DNA of 32,717 bases from Phycisphaerae bacterium (GTDB lineage: Bacteria; Planctomycetota; Phycisphaerae; Phycisphaerales; SM1A02): NCBI GenBank assembly GCA_018665385.1, contig JABJDN010000048.1:1-32717 (forward strand). Reading direction: 5' to 3'. Made by a program: the position numbers and the translations under genes. The first letter of the stretch is position 1, and each line of letters starts with the position of its first letter. The notes beneath the pieces are model-generated. The model was given only the letters and a program-made list of their open reading frames with translations. It was not told where the DNA came from and ran no database searches. Positions 8,683-18,768 of this stretch are shown here, one piece after another.

Positions 8683-9786
8683 CAATGCAATCGGAATAAG
8701 AACTATTGAGGGCAGAAAAACGCTCACCATGGCTGGAATGCCAGCAATTGGCATTAACATCACCACCATGCCTCCAAACAAAATAGTTAACCCTATAGCA
8801 CCGCTTTTTATTGCTTGACGTGAAATTACAACGTCATCTTTTGTTACAAAAAATGGAATTGCAATAATCATCGTCAATAAATTCAATGCAATAGATGCGA
8901 ATCGGGAATACCAGTGACGAAGTAACATAGTTTCATCTCCAAAGGCGCCTTTTGCATCAATCATTTTGTTGAGTTGTGTCATGCCCAACATGCCAATGTA
9001 TTGACTGTATCTTCTAAGCATGAGAATGCTTGGTGAAAGATCCGTTTCATAAAAATCAATGGGCTGTGGGGTGAACGTAGTCGCTTGGCCCGAATCAACA
9101 TCAAATGCAATTTCAACAGTTACACCATTTGTCAGAATCCAACCAGCATTTGATTCTTCATCCCAATTTGCACTATCTGCTTTTATTTGCCTTACCATTC
9201 TTCCAATGGGATCTCGCTCTAAAAAAGATGGCTCTGTAATAACACCTGTACTTGGGTCTACGGAGGGTGCTAGCAAGAGAGAGCCTTTGCTATCTTTTGT
9301 AAATGGGACTGAAAACGAAGAAACTGATTTAGAACCAGATTCTTCATGGTCTCTCAATAACAATGGAGCGACTTTGGGAAGCATGAATTCTTGATTGAAT
9401 AATGCTAACACGCTGATACCCGCCATAACATATACGAATGGAATTGCAATGCGTTGAAGCGAAATACCTGCTGCCATAATTGCAACGAATTCCCTCGAGC
9501 GTAACATGTTAGCGGCAGTAAAGCACATTGCTCCAATAGCGATCACGCCATGTAAATACGCAAAAACTTGGAATAACCTAGGACCCTCATATCCAACTGC
9601 GACTTGAATAACTGTAAATATTTTTACGAAAATGCCTGAATCAGCAGACAATGCCGAAGCTGTTTTCCCAAATTCATCTAAGTTGACAACGATGTCGATC
9701 ACTGCCCCAAGCAAAAAGAACAACGTGAAAAGTACAATGAAATTCACTATCATTTTTCTCATGATGTACCAAGTCAGTCGCCTCAT
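8656..9786 (-). CDS. LptF/LptG family permease (LPS export), LptG-like
   Basis: YjgP/YjgQ architecture: N-terminal TM block (LTWYIMRKMIVNFIVLFTLFFLLGAVIDIVVNL), central beta domain, C-terminal TM block (RHWYSRFASIALNLLTMIIAIPFFV). Confidence 0.82.
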   Translation of the reverse strand: MRRLTWYIMRKMIVNFIVLFTLFFLLGAVIDIVVNLDEFGKTASALSADSGIFVKIFTVIQVAVGYEGPRLFQVFAYLHGVIAIGAMCFTAANMLRSREFVAIMAAGISLQRIAIPFVYVMAGISVLALFNQEFMLPKVAPLLLRDHEESGSKSVSSFSVPFTKDSKGSLLLAPSVDPSTGVITEPSFLERDPIGRMVRQIKADSANWDEESNAGWILTNGVTVEIAFDVDSGQATTFTPQPIDFYETDLSPSILMLRRYSQYIGMLGMTQLNKMIDAKGAFGDETMLLRHWYSRFASIALNLLTMIIAIPFFVTKDDVVISRQAIKSGAIGLTILFGGMVVMLMPIAGIPAMVSVFLPSIVLIPIALLRGLTIRT

Positions 9787-9787
9787 A

Positions 9788-11392
9788 TCAAGCTACCCTC
9801 AACCGTAGCCAGTTCCAGACAACCATTACTGATAAACCAAACACACCTATCCACATGACAAAGAATCCAGTACCAACGCTTGAGTCTCGAACCATTTGCC
9901 CCCCTGTGAAGACGAGCAATAACGCAATAATCGATGGTATAAAAACCTTAGCGTACACTGCTAGTGGCATTTTGTCTGTGAAACGAAGTGCAAGAACGCT
10001 GCCAAGCAAAATCGCGAGTAAGGGAAGCAAACTAACACCCCATCGTTGTCCGATTCTTCCTGATACGTGGTTTCCTAGAGCTGCAATATGCAAATCAACG
10101 TTTGCAACTGCACTTCTTATACCAGCATGTTTTGGTGCAAGTTGTCTTCCAACCTCAAGTAATTCCGCCGTCGTTGCATGTTGCAATGAATCTAAGTATG
10201 GCACATCTGTCACTTGTAATGAGGGAATGACAATTTCACCCCGTTGATTCTCTCCAACTTGACCGCGACCTACAAAGACATCTTTCATTACTAATGTAAC
10301 TGATTGGAATACACCTGCTTCGTATTCAAATTGTAAAGAGGCGCGTTCTGGGTTGAGGATACTTCGTTTTTCCTGTTCTGTAATTGCAACAACCGTAATA
10401 GGAGAAATGAAATTCCTAGATTCCATACCTTTTGAATCGATTAAGAACGTACGCCCACCTTGATTTGAAACACATTCCAACAAACCATCAGATTCGTTGA
10501 TTGATTGTTCCAATGCAAACTCATACGTATATATAGAAATTTGAGTTCTCAGTGACATAACCGCTCTGCTCACATAACTGTATTCTTCCGGATGTTGTTC
10601 TAGTCGTTTCAAGTCTCCGAAGGAAAGGGCTGTAAGGCGCTGGTTCGTGAGTGCAGGCAAATTGATTTCATGTGTCAACCGTCCTTCAGGAGCACCCTTT
10701 AACATCCCTGCACCATCTTCACCGCGAGTCCATTGCGTCGTGTTCCGCATTTCAACTGACAGCGAAGAAACGTCATCAACTCTGCCGATATCAATTACAG
10801 CAGCTGATGCAGTAAAGTACATAGACGCTCTGCCATCACCATCTATTTTGGCAACAGCAACTTGATCTAATGCCATTCTTTCATCTTGGTCGTCCGTACC
10901 CGGAAAAATGTCTTTTGCCCAAATGACTAAGTCGCCCTGCTCAAAAGGTAAATCTTGTTCGATAGAACTCTGCAATAATTTTGGCAAATCAGCAGTAATT
11001 GCCCGTGCCATTTTTCCAATAAAAACAGGGATGATTGATTGCGTCAAAATGGCAACGACGATTGTAAGAACGATGCCAAAAAAAGCCATGGGCGCTAGCA
11101 ACCGGAGGTAGGACTGGCCACTTACTGACATAGCAACAAACTCGTTGTCCTGAGCCATTCTGTGCAATACTATAGTTGCAGCGAATGCACCAGCAAATGG
11201 CAATGCGAATTGAAGCATCGGAATCATTGCAAGGAAAAGGTACCGCAAAGTGTCCCAGCCACTTATTATATTTTCACTCGATAATGGTTTTATTGCAGCA
11301 CCAAAGGCAACAATAATTACGAGGATAGAAGCGGTGATGGCAAATTGCCGCAGCACGTCAAACAGCATGTATCGGTAGAAGCGCCACGGCAT
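9788..11392 (-). CDS. LptF/LptG family permease (LPS export), LptF-like
   Basis: RFYRYMLFDVLRQFAITASILVIIV...FAATIVLHRMAQDNEFVAMSVSGQSYLRLLAPMAFFGIVLT; adjacent to the second family member with 1 bp between them. Confidence 0.82.
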   Translation of the reverse strand: MPWRFYRYMLFDVLRQFAITASILVIIVAFGAAIKPLSSENIISGWDTLRYLFLAMIPMLQFALPFAGAFAATIVLHRMAQDNEFVAMSVSGQSYLRLLAPMAFFGIVLTIVVAILTQSIIPVFIGKMARAITADLPKLLQSSIEQDLPFEQGDLVIWAKDIFPGTDDQDERMALDQVAVAKIDGDGRASMYFTASAAVIDIGRVDDVSSLSVEMRNTTQWTRGEDGAGMLKGAPEGRLTHEINLPALTNQRLTALSFGDLKRLEQHPEEYSYVSRAVMSLRTQISIYTYEFALEQSINESDGLLECVSNQGGRTFLIDSKGMESRNFISPITVVAITEQEKRSILNPERASLQFEYEAGVFQSVTLVMKDVFVGRGQVGENQRGEIVIPSLQVTDVPYLDSLQHATTAELLEVGRQLAPKHAGIRSAVANVDLHIAALGNHVSGRIGQRWGVSLLPLLAILLGSVLALRFTDKMPLAVYAKVFIPSIIALLLVFTGGQMVRDSSVGTGFFVMWIGVFGLSVMVVWNWLRLRVA

Positions 11393-11641
11393 AAGTCGGC
11401 ATTATGGTCGTACTAGCGAACATTGCAATTGGTTTCAGGCATGAACCACCTATTTTCCTCAAAATCGCTGCGTACCCCCCTTTAGAAAGCAGAAATCGCT
11501 TTTTTGCCAGTTGTTTATCGGACTATTTTCATGGAAAGATAGGTAATCCATACTCCTTGTCATATTTTCATCTCGTAATAAATGAAAATGTATACATCCA
11601 GAGAGGATTGGTGCTCACAGAGGTTCGATTTTACTTTCACG

Positions 11642-12091
11642 ATGCATCCATTCACATTACAACCTATCCCCCGCAGAGGCCTAGCGCTTCTAGAGGCTGT
11701 TATTGCGGTGGGTATTTTAACTGTGTCTGTCGCTGCAATAACTTCTGCCATTGTCAGCGGACAACAACAAAGTTTACAATCGAGATCTACGATCGTTGCA
11801 AGCATTGCAGCAGAATCGATGCTCGCTTCCATTTCGCAAGAACCATGGGAAACAATCGACTCATGGCACGGATACTCTGAAGGCGTTGGTGAAATTGTAG
11901 ATGCAACTGGAATGTCTATTGGCGGTGATTGGAACGCGATAGGTCGAAAAGTTGCAGTTATAGAAACAGATTTATTTGTGGACACCTTACAAGTGTTCAT
12001 TACAGGGCGAACAGTATCCGTCACCGTGTTTGGTAAAGATGGCCGAGAGCTCGCTTCCGTTGACCGATTTATACCGGAGCCTAAATCATGA
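11642..12091 (+). CDS. Prepilin-type minor pseudopilin (GspI-like)
   Basis: MHPFTLQPIPRRGLALLEAVIAVGILTVSVAAITSAIVSGQQQSLQSRS; Glu+5 after the G/L cleavage site. ORF is open from 11582. Confidence 0.75.
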   Translation: MHPFTLQPIPRRGLALLEAVIAVGILTVSVAAITSAIVSGQQQSLQSRSTIVASIAAESMLASISQEPWETIDSWHGYSEGVGEIVDATGMSIGGDWNAIGRKVAVIETDLFVDTLQVFITGRTVSVTVFGKDGRELASVDRFIPEPKS

Positions 12092-12705
12092 ATCGTAGAG
12101 GATTATCATTGATTGAAATGATTATTGCGATTGGTATCACCGCTGTAATAGGTGCGGCCATAGCATCTATGATGGCGGCTGCAACAAACAGCCTGACATC
12201 AAAAGACGATGGGCGACAATCAGCAATACGACTTGCGACTACGCAAGTTCGCCTTGGGGCTTACATTGCGCCCTCACGATGCATTGTTGATAAAAGCAAT
12301 ACGCACGTTACTTTGTGGCTTGAAGATAGCAATGAGAGTAAAACCATTCATGCTACTGAACTCCGCTGGATAGAGTTTGATAACGATAACGCATTCATCG
12401 TTGTTAAGTTTATTGACTTCCCAGAAGAGTGGAGTCAGGCAATGATTGACGATTACAACATTGAATGCATTTCGAATACAGATTATGAAACGCTTCTTAG
12501 TTCCTTTGAAGCCATTGACCTAGTTGAAACTATACCTCTTGTTGATGCGATTAATGCATGCAAGTTTTGGATCAATGCGACTGACCCTTTTGGCGCTACA
12601 CGCATAAGTGTACGTTTTTCGCTTGAATCTACATTTGGCACAACAAGTGACGGTGTAATTGACGAGACAATTCTATTGCATCAACCACCTGCGGAGCAAC
12701 AATGA
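12088..12705 (+). CDS. Prepilin-type minor pseudopilin (GspJ/PilW-like)
   Basis: MNRRGLSLIEMIIAIGITAVIGAAIASMMAAATNSLTSKDDGRQSAIRLATTQ; ATGA overlap with the preceding gene. Confidence 0.75.
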   Translation: MNRRGLSLIEMIIAIGITAVIGAAIASMMAAATNSLTSKDDGRQSAIRLATTQVRLGAYIAPSRCIVDKSNTHVTLWLEDSNESKTIHATELRWIEFDNDNAFIVVKFIDFPEEWSQAMIDDYNIECISNTDYETLLSSFEAIDLVETIPLVDAINACKFWINATDPFGATRISVRFSLESTFGTTSDGVIDETILLHQPPAEQQ

Positions 12706-14417
12706 ATAACGAGCACACACAGAGCAATACCGTAGACCGCAGGGGAATTGCATTGATGCTTGTCATGATTGCTGTTCTTGTTGTAGGTGGCATGTCTGTT
12801 GCGTACTTTGGATCAAGAGACAACTCCATTGCCATAAGTAAAAATGTTTCGTCTGCATCCAGAGCCCGTATTGCTGCAGAATCTGGTTTAGATTTAGCCG
12901 TTGCAATATTAGAAACCAATGCTAATTGGCGAAACAACCATGTCAACGGTATTATCTTGAGCGATTACCAACTCGCAGGTAGCAACATAACAATTACCGT
13001 CCTTGATAACGAGACGAGCCTCCCACCCACCGCATCAACACTAGAAGTGGACATCAAGATTGCTTCGACTGTAGATGGGAAAACTCAAATCACGCAAGCA
13101 ACTGCCACCATCATTCCAAATGAGGATGAGTTTGACGTTGACTACAGTGAGTATGCAGTATTTGCTCAGAATCATATTTCTATTTCTGACGCAGCTTCGA
13201 TTCAAAATTGGTCAGCATCACCTTCGTATTCAAACACTCCCTTGCAAGTTGGAACTTTATCAACGCAACCTATGGCGGTTCAGTTTAACACGATCAGTTC
13301 AACTTCAAATGTTGAGTTACACGCATACGAATATGCATCTTCCATGCTTTCCACTACAGCGGTATTGCGGGAACAATTTAAAGATGAACTCCCCTTCTAC
13401 GATCCACCTGCACCACCTTCTTCAGGACAAAAACTCTCATTAGATAAAAAAGATGCAGGAAACGATGACGATGATACATTTGGTTCACGACACAACCGAA
13501 CATCTAATTTTAATAAATATTCATCAAGTCGTTTTAACTTAGCAACCGTCATTGACGCTGGCACATATTCTGTTGAAGCACTTTCATTGCAGCATTCCAA
13601 TACCATCATCATCCAAGGTGAGGTAATTCTACATGTTGAAGACAATCTTTCCTTGCAAAACGCCGCGATTATTCTAAGTGAAGAAGCCTCACTCACTCTG
13701 CATGTAGGCGGGCAAATCAATATTACTTCGAGTTACATTGGAAATGAAAACCAATCAATAAACTCTTGGATGGATCCAAGCCGCGTAACTATCTATGGCC
13801 ATGGTTCAAACACCTGGAAAATTACAGGCACATCAATCCTGAAGGCAGAACTATACGCCCCAGACTGCGAAATACAACTTCGTGGTGCTTCAACTATATG
13901 TGGCAGAATCGCCGGAGAGGAAGTGCAAGTAAATGGTACTGCGAGAGTGCTCTACGATCAATCACTCGATCATGGTGGTTTTGCAGAAGCTGAGGGCATG
14001 CTGTATACCGAGCACGGAGAAGTACGAGATGAACTCCGTCAGATTACGCAGTTAAACCCTGCATTGCTTCAAAACATCGCTGATGCTCTTTACGCCTACG
14101 ATGAAGGCCACGCCGTAGATAGCTCTGCCTATGCATTCGGTAATCAATCATTCGATACCGACTGGCAAGATCGACCAACTGAACGACCGCACGCTGTGTA
14201 CTACGAAATTCTATCGCATGGCACAGATACTCAAAAATGGGAACAACATGCACGCGCCGCCCGAACTGCACAAACTGGTGGCTCCAATACAAAATCTTCT
14301 CCATCCAACGATACTCAAAATGAGCACTACAATTACATGTTTGATTGGAATGACCTTGATTGGGAAGATATGGATGGCTCACTGTATAACGATTATTCAA
14401 TGGTGGTAGATCAATGA
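12702..14417 (+). CDS. GspK/PilX-like prepilin-type protein with repetitive beta-rich C-terminal domain
   Basis: VDRRGIALMLVMIAVLVVGGMSVAYFGSRDNSIAISKNVSSASRARIAAESGLDLAVAILE is the GspK/PilX-type start without Glu+5. The later repetitive beta segment runs from GTYSVEALSLQHSNTIIIQGEVILHVEDNLSLQNAAIILSEEASLTLHVGGQINI. Confidence 0.75.
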   Translation: MNNEHTQSNTVDRRGIALMLVMIAVLVVGGMSVAYFGSRDNSIAISKNVSSASRARIAAESGLDLAVAILETNANWRNNHVNGIILSDYQLAGSNITITVLDNETSLPPTASTLEVDIKIASTVDGKTQITQATATIIPNEDEFDVDYSEYAVFAQNHISISDAASIQNWSASPSYSNTPLQVGTLSTQPMAVQFNTISSTSNVELHAYEYASSMLSTTAVLREQFKDELPFYDPPAPPSSGQKLSLDKKDAGNDDDDTFGSRHNRTSNFNKYSSSRFNLATVIDAGTYSVEALSLQHSNTIIIQGEVILHVEDNLSLQNAAIILSEEASLTLHVGGQINITSSYIGNENQSINSWMDPSRVTIYGHGSNTWKITGTSILKAELYAPDCEIQLRGASTICGRIAGEEVQVNGTARVLYDQSLDHGGFAEAEGMLYTEHGEVRDELRQITQLNPALLQNIADALYAYDEGHAVDSSAYAFGNQSFDTDWQDRPTERPHAVYYEILSHGTDTQKWEQHARAARTAQTGGSNTKSSPSNDTQNEHYNYMFDWNDLDWEDMDGSLYNDYSMVVDQ

Positions 14418-14905
14418 ATGCTATTACACATCGCCGTGGTTTTACTTTTCTAGAACTGCTAATGTCTCTCGGGATTATGGCAATGCTTGCGGCCTTAGCA
14501 GCTCCCATGTTTGGTAGTAATGAAGCACTTCAACTTGACATTACAAAACGATTACTAGTAAGTGATTTGGAATATGCACAAGTACTTGCCATTGCGAATC
14601 CAGAAACCGAAGTTGCATTGATTGTCGATGAAGATGGAAGTGGTTGGAGTATCGCTACTCTTAACTCCCCTTCTGTACCCTTAACAAATACAAGTACAGG
14701 CGAGCCTCTAGTTACAATATTAGGTTCAAATGCTGCTGCATCAGCCACAAATGTACAACTTACATGCAACACCGAAAACAACGCAGTAGCATTCGACCAA
14801 AATGGTGGTCTTATTGATTTCGCCCAAAGTGCACAACTTTATCTGCAATGTGGTGAAACTGTTTTGGTTATAGAAATTAGCCCAACGACAGGCTCAATAC
14901 GATAA
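14414..14905 (+). CDS. Prepilin-type minor pseudopilin (GspH/FimT-like)
   Basis: HRRGFTFLELLMSLGIMAMLAALAAPMFGSNEALQLDITKRLLVSDLEYAQVLAIANPETEVALIVDEDG; ATGA overlap with upstream gene. Confidence 0.8.
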   Translation: MNAITHRRGFTFLELLMSLGIMAMLAALAAPMFGSNEALQLDITKRLLVSDLEYAQVLAIANPETEVALIVDEDGSGWSIATLNSPSVPLTNTSTGEPLVTILGSNAAASATNVQLTCNTENNAVAFDQNGGLIDFAQSAQLYLQCGETVLVIEISPTTGSIR

Positions 14906-16270
14906 TTATTTAATTCCGTACTCTTTTAATTTTCGGTATAGAGTTCGTTCTCCAATGCCAAGAAGATTTGCAGTCTGCTCTCTATTCCCGCCTGTCATAG
15001 CGAGTGTTTGACGGATCGCTTCTTTTTCTAACTTATCTAATCCGATGCCCGCTAGGCTGCCAACTTCGTATGAGTCGTCCGTTTCTGAACTACGAATTTC
15101 ATCTGGAATCTGTGCCAATGTAATGCTAGTACCACTGCTCATGACAGCAATCCTCTGCACAACATTGAATAACTCACGCACGTTGCCGGGCCAGTCGTAT
15201 GCAACAAGACGTAACATTGCCGGCTCTGAAATTGTTGGTCGCTTGCAATCCATATCCGCTGCAAATTTACCAAGCGCGTGATTAACTAATAACGGTATAT
15301 CTTCTCGACGCATACGTAGCGGAGGTACATGTATTTCTGCACCATTAATTCTAAAATACAAATCTTCGCGGAATTCGCTATTTGTAACTCGTTCTTTTAG
15401 CTCGGCATTCGTTGCAGACACAAAACGGATATCTGTTTTTCGATCGCTGTTTTGTCCTAATCGAACTACGTCTCCTGTTTCGAGAACACGGAGTAATTTA
15501 GCCTGCATTGTGATTGGCATATCACCAATCTCATCTAGAAATAAAGTACCCTTATTCGCAAATTCAAATACACCTTCTCGGTCACGGTCAGCACCTGTGA
15601 AAGCACCGCGAACGTGACCAAACAATTGATCCTCTAGCAAAGACTCGCTTTGGCCAGCGCAATTGAATGCTACATACTTGTTCCCAGCACGCTTTGATTG
15701 GTTATGAATCGCGGCTGCAACAAGTTCTTTGCCTGTTCCAGATTCGCCCGTAATGAGGACGGGTAAATTACTAGGAGCAACTTGCCTGATTAACTCAATA
15801 ACTTTTCGGATAGCGGGAGAGTCGCCAATAATCCCCTCAAACCCAAATGCAGAATCAACTTGATCTTGCAGGCTTTCGTTCTGTTGCCGAAGCATCACTG
15901 TTTCAGCAGCTCTATTTACAAGATTCCTAAACACGTCAAGGTCAAGTGGCTTTTCAATGAAATCGTACGCACCGCCTTGAAGTGATTTTTTTGCTGTTGG
16001 AATATCGCCATGCGCAGTTACCACAATAGTTGCAGCTTCTTCTTGATGCTCTTTTGCGTATTCCAACACTTGCAATCCAGAATGTTCTTCTTCCATAACC
16101 ATGTCAGTCACGATTACGTCAAACGAGCCCATTGTTAGCTCTTCTCGGGCATTTTCGAAACCATCTACTATTGTGCATACATGACCAAGTCGCCTAAGCG
16201 ATTCAGCCATTACTTCAGCGTGATCTGGTTCATCATCGACAATTAAGATTTGAGCATGCAAGTCATTCAT
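14906..16270 (-). CDS. Sigma-54-dependent response regulator, NtrC family (REC-AAA+-Fis)
   Basis: Receiver ILIVDDEPDHAEV...DVIVTDMVM...VVTAHGDIPTAKKSLQGGAYDFIEKPL; AAA+ GESGTGKELVA, FGHVRGAFTGADRDREGVFE (GAFTGA loop); Fis-type HTH GGNREQTANLLGIGERTLYRKLKEYGIK. Confidence 0.96.
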   Translation of the reverse strand: MNDLHAQILIVDDEPDHAEVMAESLRRLGHVCTIVDGFENAREELTMGSFDVIVTDMVMEEEHSGLQVLEYAKEHQEEAATIVVTAHGDIPTAKKSLQGGAYDFIEKPLDLDVFRNLVNRAAETVMLRQQNESLQDQVDSAFGFEGIIGDSPAIRKVIELIRQVAPSNLPVLITGESGTGKELVAAAIHNQSKRAGNKYVAFNCAGQSESLLEDQLFGHVRGAFTGADRDREGVFEFANKGTLFLDEIGDMPITMQAKLLRVLETGDVVRLGQNSDRKTDIRFVSATNAELKERVTNSEFREDLYFRINGAEIHVPPLRMRREDIPLLVNHALGKFAADMDCKRPTISEPAMLRLVAYDWPGNVRELFNVVQRIAVMSSGTSITLAQIPDEIRSSETDDSYEVGSLAGIGLDKLEKEAIRQTLAMTGGNREQTANLLGIGERTLYRKLKEYGIK

Positions 16271-16351
16271 GATACGACGAATTGTACCTTGAAAATGAAA
16301 AGTGCCCTATGGTTCAAGCCAACAAATGAATCTCGGCGATAGAATCTATAG

Positions 16352-17824
16352 ATGACGCCTCTGCAAATGCCCGATTTATCGATTGAAACCCTACAAGGAA
16401 AACGTTTCCATTTTGTAGGCATAGGTGGATGCGGAATGAGTGGGCTCGCGAGACTAATGGCGAAACATGGAGCCCAAATCCAAGGCACAGATAACGTCGA
16501 GTCTCTAGTCACAAAGGGTCTCTCTCAAGAAAGCATTTCCGTTTCTTATTGCCAAGATGGCAGCACTATCACTGGTGATATCGAGGCAATAGTCCATTCG
16601 GCAGCTATACCGCCCGAACATATTGAAATCAGTAAAGGCGATGAATTGGGGATTCCTGTTATCACCTATGCACAAATGCTCGGGTTCGTCCAATCTAATT
16701 CGACTGGGGTTTGTATTGCAGGTACACATGGCAAATCAACAACTGTTTCTATGCTATGTGCGATTCTCCTAGAATCTGGATTTGACCCCAGTTTTATTGT
16801 TGGCGCTCATTGCAATCAAATTGGTGGTTCAAGTCGTGTAGGGGCAAAGACAATCATGAATGGCACTTTAGAGGGTAATGCAGGAATTCTCATTAGTGAG
16901 TCTTGTGAATTTAACCGTTCGTTCCATGACCATTTTCCGAAGTTAGGACTTATTAACAATATAGAAGAAGACCATCTTGACTATTACCACTCCCTCGATG
17001 CAATCATCGAATCATTTCGCGGGTTTGCAAAACGTATTCCTCACGAGAAAGATGGCGGGTATTTGCTCATTGCACACGACGAAGCGCATAGGCATACGGT
17101 AACTCCCGGTCTTGAATGCAAAGTAGAAACATTCGGATTTCACCCAGAAGCGGACTACCAAATTATCTTTGACCCAAGCGTGCAGCGTGTTGGAATTCTT
17201 AGAGATGGCATGTGGACAATTCAGTGGACAAATTCTATGCCAGGGTCTCACAACGCACTGAATGCAGCTGCCGCTGCTATTCTTGCTTCAAAGTTAGGTC
17301 TCGATTGGGAACTCATGCTTGAATCGCTTGAACAATTCACAGGCTTAGATAGACGCTTACAAAACCTTGGCACATTCCCATGCAAGGATGGTGGAGCAGC
17401 CACAGTATTCGACGATTATGGTCACCACCCAACAGAAATAGAGATGACCCTAAAAGCACTACGCTCATCCGAACTTCCGAAGCGGTTAATTTGTGTTTTC
17501 CAACCGCATCAACATAGCAGGACTCGATTCTTGTTAGATCAGTTTGCCCAAAGTTTTTCATCTGCAGACGAAATCATCGTTCCCCATATTTATTTTGTTC
17601 GGGACTCGGAAGCAGAGCAGCAACGAGTCAGCGCTCAAGACTTAGTGGATAAACTTGATGCGCAAGGGCTCGACGCTAAACATATAAATAACTTTGATGA
17701 CATTGTCCTGCACCTTCAAGAGAATGCTCTCGATGGAGACTTAATTGTAATCATGGGCGCTGGACCTGTTACTTCAATTGCACATGCTCTTGTTGATAAC
17801 GCAAAGATGCCTTCAAGCAAATGA
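16352..17824 (+). CDS. murC: UDP-N-acetylmuramate--L-alanine ligase
   Basis: FHFVGIGGCGMSGLARLM, VCIAGTHGKSTTVSMLC, ESCEFNRSFHDHFPKLGLINNIEEDHLDYY, VFDDYGHHPTEIEMTL, FQPHQHSRTR. Confidence 0.97.
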   Translation: MTPLQMPDLSIETLQGKRFHFVGIGGCGMSGLARLMAKHGAQIQGTDNVESLVTKGLSQESISVSYCQDGSTITGDIEAIVHSAAIPPEHIEISKGDELGIPVITYAQMLGFVQSNSTGVCIAGTHGKSTTVSMLCAILLESGFDPSFIVGAHCNQIGGSSRVGAKTIMNGTLEGNAGILISESCEFNRSFHDHFPKLGLINNIEEDHLDYYHSLDAIIESFRGFAKRIPHEKDGGYLLIAHDEAHRHTVTPGLECKVETFGFHPEADYQIIFDPSVQRVGILRDGMWTIQWTNSMPGSHNALNAAAAAILASKLGLDWELMLESLEQFTGLDRRLQNLGTFPCKDGGAATVFDDYGHHPTEIEMTLKALRSSELPKRLICVFQPHQHSRTRFLLDQFAQSFSSADEIIVPHIYFVRDSEAEQQRVSAQDLVDKLDAQGLDAKHINNFDDIVLHLQENALDGDLIVIMGAGPVTSIAHALVDNAKMPSSK

Positions 17825-18768
17825 GCGATCCCACGCAATTTGAATTCCTCAAAAATATTGATTGCGACATCCAATTCAATGCACCTATCGGGAATATGAC
17901 CTACTTTGAGATTGGAGGACATGCAGATACGCTTGCCACTCCAAAATCTGTTGCGGGGCTACAGGAACTCCTGAGACTTTGCCATAAGCATGATTTACCC
18001 ATTCATATTCTTGGTAAAGGCGCGAACCTTCTTGTAGATGACACTGGTGTTGATGGGGTTGTCATTTCACTCTTGCACGATTGTTTCAAAACTACAGCAT
18101 TCGATGAACAGTCAGGCAACCATAACTTGCATTGCATGGCTGGCGCAGATTTAAGCAAAACGATCATGCAAACTGCACGCGATGGCATGCACGGCCTAGA
18201 AAGCCTTGCTGGAATACCTGCAACTATCGGTGGTGGTATTCGAATGAATGCAGGTGGCAAATATGGTTCCATAAGCGACAACCTAACCTCTGTACATTGC
18301 CTTTCGTCGAAAGGCGAACTCGTCGTATACAACATTGATGAACTTGAATTTTCTTATAGGCACAGCAATATTATTGAACCCTTGATTCTATCGGGCACAT
18401 TTGCTCTTACCTCTGAGGATCCTGAAGTTGTTCGCGAGAGAGTCAAAGATATTTTTGCGTGGAAAAAATCAATGCAACCCTTGGCGGACACTTCCGCTGG
18501 TTGCGCCTTTAAGAACCCTGTGGATGAAAATGGCCAACGAATTTCAGCAGGCAAGTTGATAGACCAATCTGGTTTAAAAGGAACCAGTAAGGGAGGCGCT
18601 TCAGTGAGTCAACAACATGCAAATTTTATTACAACATCAAAAGGTGCCACTGCTCAAGATGTCATTTCTGTCATGAATACGATTGAAAAAAAAGTCTTCG
18701 ATTACACAGGCATAACACTGCAGCGTGAAGTCGTTGTATGGTCGCGGTGCGAAGTGAGCACTACATGA
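17821..18768 (+). CDS. murB: UDP-N-acetylenolpyruvoylglucosamine reductase
   Basis: ILGKGANLLVDDTGVDGVVI, GLESLAGIPATIGGGIRMNAGGKYGSI, AGCAFKNP, AGKLIDQSGLKG, VSQQHANFI; ATGA overlap with murC. Confidence 0.96.
   Translation: MSDPTQFEFLKNIDCDIQFNAPIGNMTYFEIGGHADTLATPKSVAGLQELLRLCHKHDLPIHILGKGANLLVDDTGVDGVVISLLHDCFKTTAFDEQSGNHNLHCMAGADLSKTIMQTARDGMHGLESLAGIPATIGGGIRMNAGGKYGSISDNLTSVHCLSSKGELVVYNIDELEFSYRHSNIIEPLILSGTFALTSEDPEVVRERVKDIFAWKKSMQPLADTSAGCAFKNPVDENGQRISAGKLIDQSGLKGTSKGGASVSQQHANFITTSKGATAQDVISVMNTIEKKVFDYTGITLQREVVVWSRCEVSTT

Noticed and set aside
11404-11880. 158-aa plus-strand ORF with Cys-rich stretch
   Set aside because: Out-of-frame overlap with the GspI-like pseudopilin, whose prepilin motif is unmistakable; no family resemblance.
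17367-17386. Sigma-54-like TGGCAC...ATGCA sequence
   Set aside because: Inside murC, with spacing off from GG-N10-GC; not supported as a promoter.
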